This document shows positions 1 through 10,498 of a DNA stretch of 64,000 nt, piece after piece (positions within the stretch are counted from its first letter, which is position 1; each line of letters begins with the position of its first letter). The notes beneath the pieces are model-generated. The model made no database searches and had not been told where the DNA came from. It saw nothing but the letters and a program-made list of their open reading frames with translations. Made by a program: the position numbers and the translations under genes. This DNA comes from Geotalea toluenoxydans JCM 15764 (GTDB taxonomy: Bacteria; Desulfobacterota; Desulfuromonadia; Geobacterales; Geobacteraceae), in assembly GCF_001311985.1 (NCBI RefSeq), contig NZ_BBCJ01000018.1, forward strand, positions 1 through 64,000, given 5' to 3'.

Positions 1-264
1 GGAAGGCGCAGGTTCCATCGATCGTTTCAATCTGAGCGATATTTTTGAATATATGTCCGGGGAGAATTATCAGCGCTTGCTTGAGCGACTGCTGGAGAGC
101 GGCAGAGCAGGTGGACGCTCGCCTACTGGAACATGCTGGCACCCCGCAGCCGCCCTGAATGCCTGGCGGACAGGCTGAAGGCCTTGCCTGAAATGTCGGC
201 ACGCCTCTTTAACCAGGACAAAGCCTTTTTCTACAGCGCCTTCGTCGTGGAAGAGATCCTGTGA
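1..264 (+). CDS. C-terminal end of a DUF3419 (BtaA-like) aminocarboxypropyl transferase, partial and frameshifted
   Basis: The gene runs in from before the window. Frame 2 reads SIDRFNLSDIFEYMS, then at about position 117 the text continues in frame 1 as LAYWNMLAPRSRP and ends AFFYSAFVVEEIL. This order (FNLSDIFEY, then GGR-LAYWN-ML-PR, then an aromatic-rich tail) is typical of the end of DUF3419 proteins, related to the S-adenosylmethionine:diacylglycerol 3-amino-3-carboxypropyl transferase that makes betaine lipids. One missing base in the cgg/ctc junction explains the break. The stop overlaps the next start (TGATG), so the two genes are translationally coupled. The family call is by motif recall; the catalytic half is outside the window, so the substrate is unknown. 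Confidence 0.6.
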
Positions 265-1687
265 TGACCTCGCCCTGGCTCGGCATACTCCTGGTAACGG
301 TGGTTTTAGGCGCCGTCATGGCAGGTCTGAAACTGATCAGCGCCCGTTGCAACCTGCATCCGGAAAGCAGCCGCAAGTCAGTCCATATCCTCATGGGGCT
401 GGTGACGCTTTCTTTCCCCTGGCTTTTCAAGGAATCGTGGCCGGTGCTGCTGTTGGCGGGCATCGCCGTTGCCGCCCTGATGGGGACCCGGCTGATCGGC
501 CCCCTGCGGGAGCAGTTCGGCGGGGTACTCCATGGCGTTGCCCGCAGCTCAAGGGGAGAACTCTATTTCCCCCTGGCGGTGGCCGCCCTCTTCCTGCTGT
601 CGGAGAGCAGCCCTCTGCTGTACGTCATTCCCCTGCTGACCCTGACTTTGGCCGATGCGGTGGCCGCCCTGGTGGGTGTCCGTTACGGCCAGCACCGCTA
701 CGCCACTTCCGAGGGAACCAAGAGCGCCGAAGGGTCGCTGGCTTTTTTCGCGGTAGCCTTTCTCAGCGCCCATTTGCCGCTCCTGCTGCTGAGCAACACC
801 GGCCGGGCGGAATCGCTGCTGATCGCCTGATGCTGGGAATCCTGGTCATGCTCTTCGAAGCGGTTTCCGTTGGGGGGCTGGACAACCTCTTTATTCCCCT
901 GGGCTGTTATGGCCTCCTCCGGCGTTACCTGGCACTGGAGGCAGACGAACTGATTTTCCGGCTGGCTGCCATCTGCCTGGTGGCGCTGGTGGTCTTCACC
1001 TGGCGAAGGCGCACCACCCTCAGGGAGAGCGGCCTTTTGGCCGCAGCCCTGGTGGGATACATGAACTGGGCTCTGGGTGGCTGGCAATGGCTGGCAGTTT
1101 CCCTGGTCCTTTTCCTGACCTACGTCCGCCTCTGGCCGAAAAGCGAGGAAAACGCCTCGCCGGTGCATACGGTGCGGGCGGTGGCCTCAGTGGCAGCTCC
1201 GGGGATGGTCTGGCTGCTGGTAATGGTGCAAAGTAACCGTACGGGCAGATTCCTGGAGCCCTTTGCCGTCTCCTACGCTGCCCACTCGGTCATGATCGGC
1301 ATGACGCAGCTTGGCTACACCAAACCTGATCAGTCGCTACGGAAGAACCTGATACAGGCCGTGTCCCTGACCTGGCTGGTGTTTCTGCCGGTGCTGTTCC
1401 TGCCAACCCTGATCGGATGGGGAGTTGCCCGGCAGGTCACCCCGCTGCAAATCTGCCAGGGAGCGTTCATGGCCGGTATTTTTCTTCCCCTGCTGTGTGG
1501 CGTCGCCCTGTTGCATCAGCGGGTAATCCGCTCTTATGGTGATGACGAAGCCTCATATGGCCGCTGGATGATCCGCGGGCTTATTGCCTTCGCTGCATCC
1601 CTGGCGGCCTGGTGGCTCTCCCGGATTTTCTTCGTCACGCCTTTTTTGGCTTCAAACCTGTCATGCCTCATTGGGGGTTCGCCATGA
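264..1687 (+). CDS. Polyprenol/phytol kinase-like (CTP-transferase fold) integral membrane protein, frameshifted
   Basis: Multi-pass membrane protein of about 475 residues. The first half carries RKSVHILMG near residue 36 and a later segment LADAVAALVG...GTKSAEGS, the signature of the CTP-dependent dolichol/phytol kinase and phosphatidate cytidylyltransferase superfamily. Near position 829 the frame ends at a false stop (gcc tga tgc). One extra C restores reading into a second half that begins with E-x4-GGLDNLFIPLG, matching the conserved DN-x3-P of the same fold. At least five more membrane segments follow, making the protein longer than simple phytol kinases. The role would be phosphorylation of a lipid alcohol using a nucleotide at the inner membrane; the substrate is not visible. 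The stop overlaps the next ATG (ATGA). ATG 264 is chosen because it overlaps the preceding stop. Confidence 0.6.
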
Positions 1688-2673
1688 GAACCATTCTGCA
1701 CGTCGCAACTGTAGAGGAATTGCCTTACCAATCCGCCAGCGACGGCATCGATGGGCTCAAGGCAGAAGAATTCGTCGCCCATAAACCTGATCTGCACCTT
1801 GTTCTGGTGGAAAACTCCACACTGCGGGCCAGATGCTCCCTCTGGTGGAGTTCCGTGCCGCTCATTGCCGACGAACGGCCAGCCTGCGTCGGTCATTTTG
1901 CGGCCATGGAAGCTGCTGACGCTGCCCAGTTGCTGAAGGAAGCCTGCGGCACCCTCGCCAGCCACGGGGCCTCAATGGCCATCGGTCCCCTGGACGGAAA
2001 CACCTGGCGCCGCTATCGCCTGGTAACCCAGAGGGGGGAGGAACCGCCGTTCTTTCTGGAGCCGGACAACCCCGATGCCTACCCACACTATTTTGAGGCG
2101 GCGGGGTTTAAGCCTTGGCCCGCTATTACTCATCCTCAATGATGACCTGGCAGAAGCGTCACTCTCCCCACCGGGCAGCGCCATCACCTTGACCGTGAAG
2201 GAATCAGCATCCGGCACCTTGACCCGGGTGCATTTATGGACGAGCTGTCATGCATCCATGGTATTTCTCTCGCCGGGTTCAGGGACAACTATCTCTATTC
2301 CCCCATCAGCCGAGAGGAATTTATCGCCATGTATGCCAGGGTGCGGCCCCATGTGCAACCCGAACTGGTCCTCATGGCAGAACTGGCTGGAAAGCCGGTC
2401 GGTTTCATCTTTGCCCTGCCGGACATGCTCCGGATTCAGAACGGCAATGCCGCTGACACGGTTATCCTCAAATCCATGGCAGTTTTGCCGGAAATGGCCG
2501 GGAGAGGGGTCGGAGCCCTGCTCATGGCCCAGGTTTCAGGCAACGCCCATCTGCTGGGCTTCAAACGCTCCATTCATGCCCTGATGCACGAGAACAACCG
2601 CTCCAGGGGAATGAGTGGCCATTATGGGCGGGAGATTCGCCAGTACACCCTCTACTCAAGGAAGCTCCCATGA
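1684..2673 (+). CDS. GNAT-family N-acetyltransferase-like protein, frameshifted
   Basis: About 330 residues once repaired. The C-terminal half contains KSMAVLPEMAGRGVGALLM, a clear GNAT acetyl-CoA-binding motif A (R/Q-x-x-G-x-G), and ends ALMHENNRSRGM...YTLYSRKL, the usual tail of the YghO-like group. The N-terminal half (MRTILHVATVEEL onward) reads cleanly to GFKP near 2110. Three single-base losses between about 2110 and 2205 then break it; corrected text gives LARYYSSLNDDLAEASLS followed by GISIRHLDPGAFMDELS. ATG 1684 overlaps the upstream stop and the end overlaps the next ATG (ATGA at 2670), so it is co-translated with its neighbours. It may transfer an acyl or aminoacyl group in the same pathway; this is inference from context only. 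Confidence 0.6.
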
Positions 2674-4232
2674 ATATTGCCGCTATCCTGCACAATCAGG
2701 CGGAAGCACGGCCCGATGCCGCGGCAATCATCGATGTCTACCGGGGCAAAGACCGGAGCACCTCCTTTGCCGGGCTGGAAAGGGCATCGGCAAGGGGAGC
2801 CGCCCTCTTGCTGGCAAGCGGATTGCGCACCGGCGACACGGTGCTGGTCTTTCAGCCCATGTCGGCGGAGCTCTACATTGCCCTGATGGCGCTCTTCCGG
2901 GCTAGCATGACCGCCATGTTCCTCGACCCATCAGCCGGCAGGGCGCATCTGGAGCAATGCTGCGCCATAAGGCCACCGGCGGCCTTGATTGCCTCCCCCA
3001 AGGCCCACCTGTTACGGCTGATCTCGCCTGCCCTGCGGCGCATTCCCCAGCATTTTTCCCTGGGTTCATATGTACCAGGCTCCATCTCCTGGAACCGGAG
3101 TTATCGGCTGCAGCCCCATCTGCCCATCACCCCCTGCGATGGGGACACACCGGCCCTGATCACCTTTACCAGCGGCAGCACCGGCCAGCCCAAGGCGGCG
3201 GTACGCAGCCACGGTTTTCTCCTTGAGCAGCACCGGGTTCTGGAGCGGACCATCCACCTGACCGCAGATACCGTTGACCTGACCACCCTGCCGGTCTTCG
3301 TCCTGGCCAATCTGGCTCGGGGGTCACCTCGCTGCTGCCCGATGCGGACCTGCGCCGCCCCGGCAGCAGCGAGGCGGAACCGGTGCTGCGCCAGATCGAG
3401 CGTTTTCGACCCGCTTCCGTGGTGGCATCTCCGGCTTTTTTAGAACGCATTGCCACAGCCTGTTTGAAATCCAACCGGACCGTGGCTGGCTTTCGTTATG
3501 TCTTCACCGGCGGCGCTCCGGTGTTTCCAGATCATCTGGAAAGGTTCACCGCCACCTTTGCCGATGCAAAGGTAGTTGCCGTCTATGGTTCCACCGAGGC
3601 AGAACCCATTGCCCACATTGCCGCGCAGGAACTGACCAACAAGGACAAAGCGGCCATGTCCGCCGGCGCCGGTCTCCTGACCGGGGTGCCGGTAGATGAA
3701 ATCTGCCTACGGGTAATTACCCCCAGTGGGGCACGCCGCTGGGGATACTGGATGGGACGACCTTCGCCGGCATCTGCCTGCCGGCAGGGAAAGCGGGCGA
3801 AATCGTCGTCAGCGGCGGACATGTGCTGAAGGGCTATCTGAACGGCATTGGCGACGGGGAGACCAAGTTCCGGGTTGACGGGGTAATCTGGCATCGCACC
3901 GGCGACAGTGGCTATTTCGATGACAGGGGAAGGCTGTGGTTGTTGGGGAGAACTTCGGCGGTTATCAAAGACCACCATGGCGAACTTTATCCCTTTGCTG
4001 TAGAGTGTGCCGTGCGCCAGCTCCCTGGCGTACTGCGGGCCGCCCTAATCGGCCGGGAATCCAAGCGCATCCTCTATGTACAGGCGGCCAAGGGAGCAGA
4101 CCTGGATCTGGATGCAGTGCGGGCTGCCCTTGGCTGGGCAGACCTTGACCAGGTGCGGCTGCTGGCCCAAATCCCCCTTGACCGGCGTCATAACGCAAGG
4201 TGGATTATGGACGGCTGGCGAAGATCGCCTGA
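2670..4232 (+). CDS. AMP-dependent acyl/aryl ligase (ANL superfamily), frameshifted
   Basis: Adenylate-forming enzyme of about 520 residues. Visible motifs in order: TFTSGSTGQPKAA (P-loop-like A3, near residue 168), VYGSTEAEPIA (A5), HRTGDSGYFDDRGRL (A7/A8 hinge), and after repair RRHNAKVDYGRL, which holds the A10 lysine. Such enzymes activate a carboxylate as acyl-AMP, usually passing it to CoA. Three one-base losses break it, at about 3318 (G run; text resumes as VTSLLPDADL), 3727 (C run; resumes QWGTPLGILDG) and 4199 (A run). The repaired stop is TGA 4230-4232. A GGAAG sequence precedes ATG 2670. Neighbours suggest lipid-type substrates, but binding-pocket residues cannot be read as specific. 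Confidence 0.72.
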
Positions 4233-4315
4233 TGGAAGAAAATCATTCGACAGGAAAGGTGTTACCCATGAAAAAGCGTGGAAATGAATACCCTGGAGCA
4301 CTTCTTCAACATTGA
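4232..4315 (+). CDS. Possible short or truncated fifth gene of the operon
   Basis: The ligase stop is again followed in a TGATG overlap by an ATG that opens a 27-codon frame (MEENHSTGKVLPMKK...). The spacing copies the coupling seen between the other genes of the operon, which is the only reason to mention it. A second in-frame-like start (MNTLEHFFNI) begins at about 4283 in another frame, so a frameshifted, truncated gene is possible. A terminator follows directly. It may be noise. Confidence 0.15.
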   Translation: MEENHSTGKVLPMKKRGNEYPGALLQH

Positions 4316-4328
4316 CAGGGGAAACGGC

Positions 4329-4364
4329 AAGGGGCTACGGCGTAGATCCGTAACCCCTTTTTTT
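4329..4364 (+). terminator. Rho-independent terminator of the plus-strand operon
   Basis: GGGGCTACGG (4331-4340) pairs with CCGTAACCCC (4348-4357) with one mismatch, followed by seven T. It lies about 100 bases after the ligase stop and closes the only plus-strand operon of the window. Confidence 0.75.
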
Positions 4365-4420
4365 GCCGAGCCTCCATGGAAAGTTTTCCGGCTCTCACAC
4401 GTCTCATTTCCTCCACGGTA

Positions 4421-4918
4421 TTATTGAACCGTTATTTTCTTTACCTTCTCCTTCGATGACGCAGTTTTCGGCATCCTTATTTCGAGGATGCCATCCTTGA
4501 AACTGGCCGAAGCCTTGTCTGTTTCCACCTCCGCCGGCAGTGGTATGCTCCTGCTGAAGCTCCCATAGGATCGCTCCAGCCTGTAGTAATCCTTATTCTC
4601 TACCTTCTCTTCCTTCTTTTTTTCACCCGAAACCGTCAACATATTCTCCCTGAAGGTCACGTCAATATCTTCCTTTCTGATTCCGGGTATCTCCGCTTTG
4701 ACGATAATGCTGTCGCTTTCCTCGTAAACGTCCACGCTCGGGCCTGCGACTTCCTCCCATCCCTGAGCGCCGGTAATCCACTGGGATGGGGTAAGCAGCG
4801 AAAACGGCCGCCGGAAAAAGTCTTCGAACATCCTCTCCATCCTTTCCATTTCGTGGAAGGGGCTCAATGGGCGTTGCGGCACACGCCGCGACAACTCTCT
4901 GGTTTCTTTTTCCGCCAT
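4421..4918 (-). CDS. Small heat-shock protein, Hsp20/alpha-crystallin family
   Basis: 165-residue cytosolic ATP-independent chaperone. The N-terminal arm holds FHEMERMERMFEDFFRRP. The alpha-crystallin domain begins at PSVDVYEESDSIIVKAEIPG (around residue 65), contains ENMLTVSGEKK and RSYGSFSRSIPLP, and ends KDGILEIRMPK, where I-x-I/V is the dimer-groove motif. The start is set at 4918 because GGAGGT lies six bases upstream; the open frame reaches back to 5035 but without a ribosome site and without Hsp20-like sequence. It stands alone and opposite to the preceding operon. No CIRCE-like repeat was seen upstream; regulation is not evident. Confidence 0.93.
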   Translation of the reverse strand: MAEKETRELSRRVPQRPLSPFHEMERMERMFEDFFRRPFSLLTPSQWITGAQGWEEVAGPSVDVYEESDSIIVKAEIPGIRKEDIDVTFRENMLTVSGEKKKEEKVENKDYYRLERSYGSFSRSIPLPAEVETDKASASFKDGILEIRMPKTASSKEKVKKITVQ

Positions 4919-5052
4919 TACCGTACCTCCTTTTCCTGGGATTGGTGCGCCTTCTTTTTTAAGCTTATCATTGACAGGGACCAGTTCAAATGCCGGGAAG
5001 CATTGCCGTGGATCTCTTGCGCTTTCGTCCGGCAATGGAGATAGATTTGCGC

Positions 5053-5085
5053 AAAAAAGCCCTCGACAGTTGCCGAGGGCTTTTC
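5053..5085 (-). terminator. Terminator downstream of the cohesin giant
   Basis: GCCCTCG (5059-5065) pairs perfectly with CGAGGGC (5074-5080). On the minus strand it is followed by six T, and on the plus strand by four T, so it may work both ways. It lies just past the end of the gene that stops at 5120. Confidence 0.8.
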
Positions 5086-5119
5086 AAGTTCCTACGTTGG
5101 AGGTTAAATCTTGCGGTAG

Positions 5120-8100
5120 TCAGTCCTTCTGTTCATCCGTCAGCAGGTACCACTTCCGCTGCCATATCTTCATCAGTTCGCCCAGCTTGACGTGTATTTC
5201 CGTCGCTTCCAGGCTGAGTTCCGACACTTCTTCAACCGCTTCGACAATTCTTTCCAGGTTGTCCTCAGCTGCATCCCGATTCGTAACAAATTGGCGGATG
5301 CCGTAGAGTTCCGACAAGGCTTCGTCCACTCGCTTCCGGTCCTTTTTATCGGTGACTGAGAGTGTATACAGATCGTTGATGACAGATTGCAGAAGCCCGG
5401 TAGAGTCCTTTTCCAGGGTAAAGGTCATTTCACTGCCGGCATAGAGGCGTAGGTGCCGTAGTTGGCGTACCTGAATGCGGTTTTGGTAGTATATTCTCCC
5501 TTGGTGTCGGCAGATTGAGGTAGTAGCAAGGGTCAGCCGTTGCGTGGCCCCAAAATACTGGCGCCAGGTGATAATGCTGTCCAACAGCGTTCCAGGCGGG
5601 GTGATGGTATCGGCAGTGGCCGTTGCCGGGATGTTCTCCTCCACCTCAAGGCCGAAAGCATCGGTGGAGTTGACGATTTCGATAGATATGGGAATGCTGC
5701 CGAGGGGGCGCAGGTAATGCTCCCGGGGCTTGAGCAGGTTCAAAGACTTGGCCAGGAGGTCTGCCGCTTTTATGCCATCGGGTGAATCGGCAAGATCGAA
5801 GGTCATCAGCAAAGCTTTCCCTCTGCCATATTCATTATAAATTAGCGCCGGCAGCTGTTGGTTTTTATCCGTCACCGTACCCAAGACCTGGGCGGTAGCA
5901 GAGGTTACTGTTGTTCTCGCTATTTTGCCCGTAGCTTGCAAAGAACCAGCTGTTCCCAACGGACCTTCCGGAATAGTGACTACAAGATCACTGCTCGTAG
6001 ACTTGCCGGTGAATTGGACGCCGAAGATGTCGCTTATATGGTCATCGTCATCGGGCCGGGTCTTGATGAAGAGTATGCCGTCTCCGTAGTAAACTGCTTC
6101 GCGGATTTCCGCACCGGCTTCCTCTTTCCCGTCGTCGGTCAACAGGTAAATGTTGTATCTGCCGGACCGGCTGGCCAGTTCGAAATCTTCCTCGTCAATG
6201 GCTCGATAATAGGACACACCAATGGACTCGAGCAGTGTTGCGAGCGAATCCGACTGTTTCTTTATCCTTTGCGCCTCTTTCTTATCCTTGTCTTCATTCT
6301 TCCCGGAGAAAAGGAGGACGACCGGATCGGTGGACTCCGACTTCTTGAACACGAAGGAGATTAACCTTACCGTGACAGTCTGCTGCAGTTCCTCGTTCTC
6401 CACATTATCCACTGCACTGTAGGCGATGGTGTGTGAGCCCGCTTTGAAACCTGCCAAAGTGAAGGCGCCGTCATAGCGCTGCCACTGGTCTCCGTCGATC
6501 CTGTACCAGATATCCCTCACCCCGGAGAGATTGTCTGTTGCAGTCAATGTGAATGTGGTGGACGGAGAAATGGTATTAGTTACTCCCTGTCTCAGCGTAT
6601 CCGAGCTTTCAATGGCGGTGGTGGGTGTAGTCTTGTCAAGGACCAGGGACAGCTGCTTTGCAACCTCCACAATGCCCAGGTTGTCCGACGAGCGATAGGT
6701 TATGGTATGGCTGCCGTCGGCATATGCGGCGAGGTTGAACGGCTCGCCATAAGTGACAAAGGGTGCGCCGTCGATACTGTATTCGATGGTTTTTACACCG
6801 CTGGAGTTGTCGGTGGCGGCAAGGGTTATGCCGGTTCTGCCACTCACATGGAGAATGCCAGAAGCCGTGTACTGTGGACTGCCGATGGTGACCGCGGAAA
6901 CGGGCGGAGTATCGTCAATGAAGATTTTCAGCACCTTTTCGATTTCCCTGTTTCCCACATTATCGGTACTCCGGAAGCTTATGGCATGAATTCCTTCTGT
7001 GGGAAGTATAAAGGGGGTATATGGTATCCATGTGCCACCGTCGATGCGGTACTCGATTCCTGCAACGCCGGAAAGGCTGTCTGTAGCCGTCAAGGTGAAG
7101 CTGGTGGCTGAGGTCCCATACAGAGTGCCGTCGGCAGCAATGTACTGCGGCGTGCCTGTAGTTATCCCTGTCGCAGGCGGCATGTTATCAATGGTGACTG
7201 CAAGGCTCTTCTCTGTTTCGATGTTGCCGACATTGTCGGTACTCCGGAAACCTATGATGTGTTTACCTTCAAGGACAATGGTAAATGGCGCATAGGTCAT
7301 CCATTCCCCGCCATCGATCCGGTATTGAATTACGGCGACCCCTGACAGGTTGTCTGTCGCAGTCAGAGTAAAGGTGGTGGCGGAAGTCCCATAGAGGGTA
7401 TCGTCTGCCGCTGCATATTTGGGGGTACCGGCTGTTATCACCGTCAACGGCGGCGTGTTATCGACGATAACAGTTACACTCTTCTCCACTTCCCGATTGC
7501 CGAGGTTGTCGGTACTCCTGTAGGCGATTACATGGCTCCCTTCGGTGGAAATGGTAAAGGGCGTATAGCTAAGCCAGGCTCCCCCATCGACCCGATATTC
7601 GGTTCCAGCAACGCCGGCAAGATTATCGGTGGCAGTCAGCATAAACTGAGTTGTCGCCGTGACGTACTGGGCGCCAGCGGATGCTGTATGGTTCGGAGCG
7701 CCGGTTGTAATTGCCGTGATCGGCGGCGTGTTGTCGATGATGACGACGAGGCTTTTCTCTGTTTCACTGTTGCCCACGTTGTCGCTACTACGGTAAGAAA
7801 CGGCATGTGTCCCTTCGGTGGCTATGGTAAAGGGCGCATAGGGAGTCCACTCCCCTCCGTCGACCCGGTATTGTGTTGCTGCCACGCCGGAGAGGTCGTC
7901 GGTGGCGGAAAGGGTGAAAAGGGTCGAGCTCTTGACGAAGAGGGTGGCTCCGGCATATTTCGGCTCACCGACCGTGATGATGGTCTCGGGTGGGGTGTTA
8001 TCCACGACGACCGCGACGCTCCTCACCTCCTCCAGGTTGCCGACCACATCCATGGAACGGTAAGCGACCGTATGAGCACCTGCTGCAGCCACCGCCAAGG

Positions 8101-10380
8101 CCCCTTGGTAAGTGTTCCAGTTTCCACCGTCGACACGGTACTCTGTTTTTTGCACCCCTGCGGCATTGTCAGTTGCGGTCAGGGTAATGGGCGAGGTTCC
8201 GTGAATATACAGGGTGCCATCGTTCGCAGCATGTTGGGGCAAACCGACCGCTACCGCCGTCACCGGCGGGGTATTGTCGATAAGGACAGCCTGGGACTTG
8301 ATTATCTCCAGATTGTCCAGGTTGTCGGCACCCCTGTACTCGATGGTGTGCGATCCTTCGCCGGTAAATGCAAAAGGCGCGTAGGTAAGCCACTGGCCAC
8401 CATCAAGCCGGTACTCAACCCTGGCGACACCGGCAAGGAGGTCTGTTGCCTGCAGGTTGAAGGTAGTGGCAGAGGTCGCCGCATAAGCGCCGCCGGCCAG
8501 AAGATAGCTTGGTCCGCTCATGCTCAGGGAGGTGATCGGCGGAGTATTATCCACGATCAACGTCAAGGCCTGTGAATTCTCCCGATTCGTCGCCCTGTCT
8601 TTGGCGCTGTAGGCGACGGTATGACTTCCGTCGGCTAATCCGGCAAAGGTTAGCGGAACCGAATATGGAACCAGGGTTGGTGACGCGTCCAGCTGGTATT
8701 CTATTCCGGCCACACCTGAAGGCGCCAGGCCGGGGTCCATGGCACTGATGGCCAGAGGGGTCTGGCCGCTGATGTAGACAACCCCTCCGGCGGTATACCG
8801 GGGAACAGACAGATCCGCGGTGCTGGTTGGTGAGGTTTTATCTATAACGAAACTTATGGTCTCGGCAGCAGTGTTGCCCGCCAGATCCTCAGCCGATACA
8901 ACCAGTGTGTACAACCCTTCTGCAGTTATCACGGTTCCGGTAATGAAGGATTGACCGTTCAAGGTCACCCTGTTTTCCTTGAGATTTACATCGGTTACGG
9001 TAATCGATGGGGTCACGTCGCGATTGTAAAAATCGCCATTGGCCGCACCACTGACCGTTATGGCCGGCGGCGTCTTGTCGATGGTGAAATGTACGCTCTG
9101 CGTCGTTTGATTGGCAAAGCGGTCCGTGGCGGAAACGGTCAGCGTGTAGGCGCCGTCGGCACTTATCGGACTCATTGCGTAGGGAGCACCATTCAGCGTG
9201 ACGACCTGGGCCGCCAGATTAGTGTCTGAAGCTGAAACCTGCGGCGTCACGTCACTGCGGTAAAAGGCACCTTCCGATACTCCGGCGATGGCAACGGCCG
9301 GCGCAACGTCGTCAATCGGAGTTGCAACCACGGTCACACCCCGGCTCTCATTGCCGTGGGTGTCATATGCCGTTACCTTTAGTTGAGAAGCCACGCCGGT
9401 AACAAGTCCTCCAATCTCTACGCCGTGCGCTGCAGAATCCTTGACTTCCGCGAGCAGCGTTGCTCCCTGGTAAATCCGGTAACCGGCCGTGTCTGAGGAT
9501 GGGGATGGGGTCCAGGACAGGGTAACCTTGCCCGTATCGTCTGCAGCCTTGTCGGAAGCATTGCCGGCGGTCACTTCTGAAGGTGCGGTATTCAGTGCCA
9601 CATTAATGGGAGCCTCGCATAGAAGCTCGTTTCCAGCTTGGGCTGACTGCTCCAGAACCACGTCAAGGGAGTGATTTCCGCTGAAATTGTCTATTTCGTA
9701 TACGGAGCCCAGCACAAGCTGGGACTGGGCAAGGCGGGCGGTTGCTTCGGCCAGGGAAAGCCCTGCCAGATCGGGCATCCTGGTGAAGCAACCGATCTGC
9801 ACCGTTGCACCGTTATTGTAGTCGAGGGGATAAGCCGGACCGCCGTCCAGGAGCATGACGTCGTTGAGACTTACAGTGATCTCTTTTGCGTTGATCGAGC
9901 TGCCGACCCGGACCATGAAGCGGGCCACCGAACCGCTCCCGGCGGGGGGAGTTGCTCCATTGGTATGGGCAAAGGTATAGAGCGCCGAGCCGCCGGTGAG
10001 TTGCTCATTATCCATGATGAGGATGCCGTTGTTGCCCCGGTTGTTCCAGAAGAAATCGCCGATTCCCGACCGGGTCGGGGTCGCAGGCGAAACGAGCAGC
10101 GGTGTGGCAATTGCCACATCTTCGGCACCGGACTGTCCAAGATCGCTTACACCGGTAACGGTCCCTCCAGGCACAGCCACATTGAGCCGGAACTGCACCC
10201 CTCCCAGGCCTTCTGCCGGTATTCCCTCGGCAACCACGTCAAAGAAGAAGTCCTCGCCCGGCAGCACCCTCTGGTTGAAGGAACCACCCTGATGCCGGCG
10301 GCGGTGGCGCTGCCGCAGAAGATATGCATACCAATGAAGAAAGAGAGGAAAATTATTAGGACTGTCCGCGACACGGCCAT
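5120..10380 (-). CDS. Giant exported protein: cohesin, PASTA, FN3, Ig-like and nine OmpL47-type repeats, GATase-like C-terminal part
   Basis: About 1,750 residues. ATG 10380 has AGGAGG five bases upstream and opens a signal peptide (MAVSRTVLIIFLSFF...GSATAAG). A one-base slip at about 10290 joins it to the long frame. Order: a cohesin-like domain (VLPGEDFFFDVVAEGIPAEGL ... GSGSVARFMVRVG ... VSLNDVMLLDGG), a PASTA domain (MPDLAGLSLAEATARL), an FN3 domain (VTLSWTPSPSSDTAGYRIY), two Ig-like domains with IDKTPP linkers, nine ~90-residue repeats with EYRVDGGxW...YRSTDNxGN...DNTPP, a domain resembling class I glutamine-amidotransferase folds, and a helical tail ending near KWYLLTDEQKD. A compensated double slip lies at 5420-5515. 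The gene follows a dockerin gene by 118 bases. It probably acts outside the cell or on the surface; no sortase motif is visible. Confidence 0.8.
6370..8840 (-). repeat. Nine tandem OmpL47-type coding repeats
   Basis: About nine in-register repeats of roughly 270 bases encode modules with FTLTATDNLSGV, then Y-R-x-D-G-G-x-W, then G-x-H-x-I-x-Y-R-S-x-D-N, and IDNTPPxT linkers. Modules 3 to 6 are the most alike; the outer ones are more diverged, which suggests internal expansion by recombination. Such tracts are prone to misassembly. Confidence 0.85.
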
Positions 10381-10498
10381 CTGTCCCTCCTGGTAAAGCA
10401 ACGGAAAATTCAGAACAACATTCAATGATCAGCTGGTGGCCTGCAGCGACAAACACTCTGTTTAGGCCCATCTTACACTTCAGGCACTACGGTTTATG

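Noticed and set aside
698-1168. Long antisense frames over the membrane kinase-like gene and similar frames over the haem and Ig-rich genes
   Set aside because: They are high-GC or repeat-driven shadows of conserved plus- or minus-strand genes with clear family motifs.
6370-8840. Repeated ~270-base units as a CRISPR or other non-coding array
   Set aside because: The units are in frame, vary mainly at silent or conservative positions, and encode regular OmpL47-type modules.
10381-10471. N-terminal extension of the cohesin protein (MGLNRVFVAAGHQ...)
   Set aside because: It has no signal peptide and no ribosome site. The alternate frame from 10380 gives AGGAGG, ATG and a clean signal peptide, joined by one base at about 10290.
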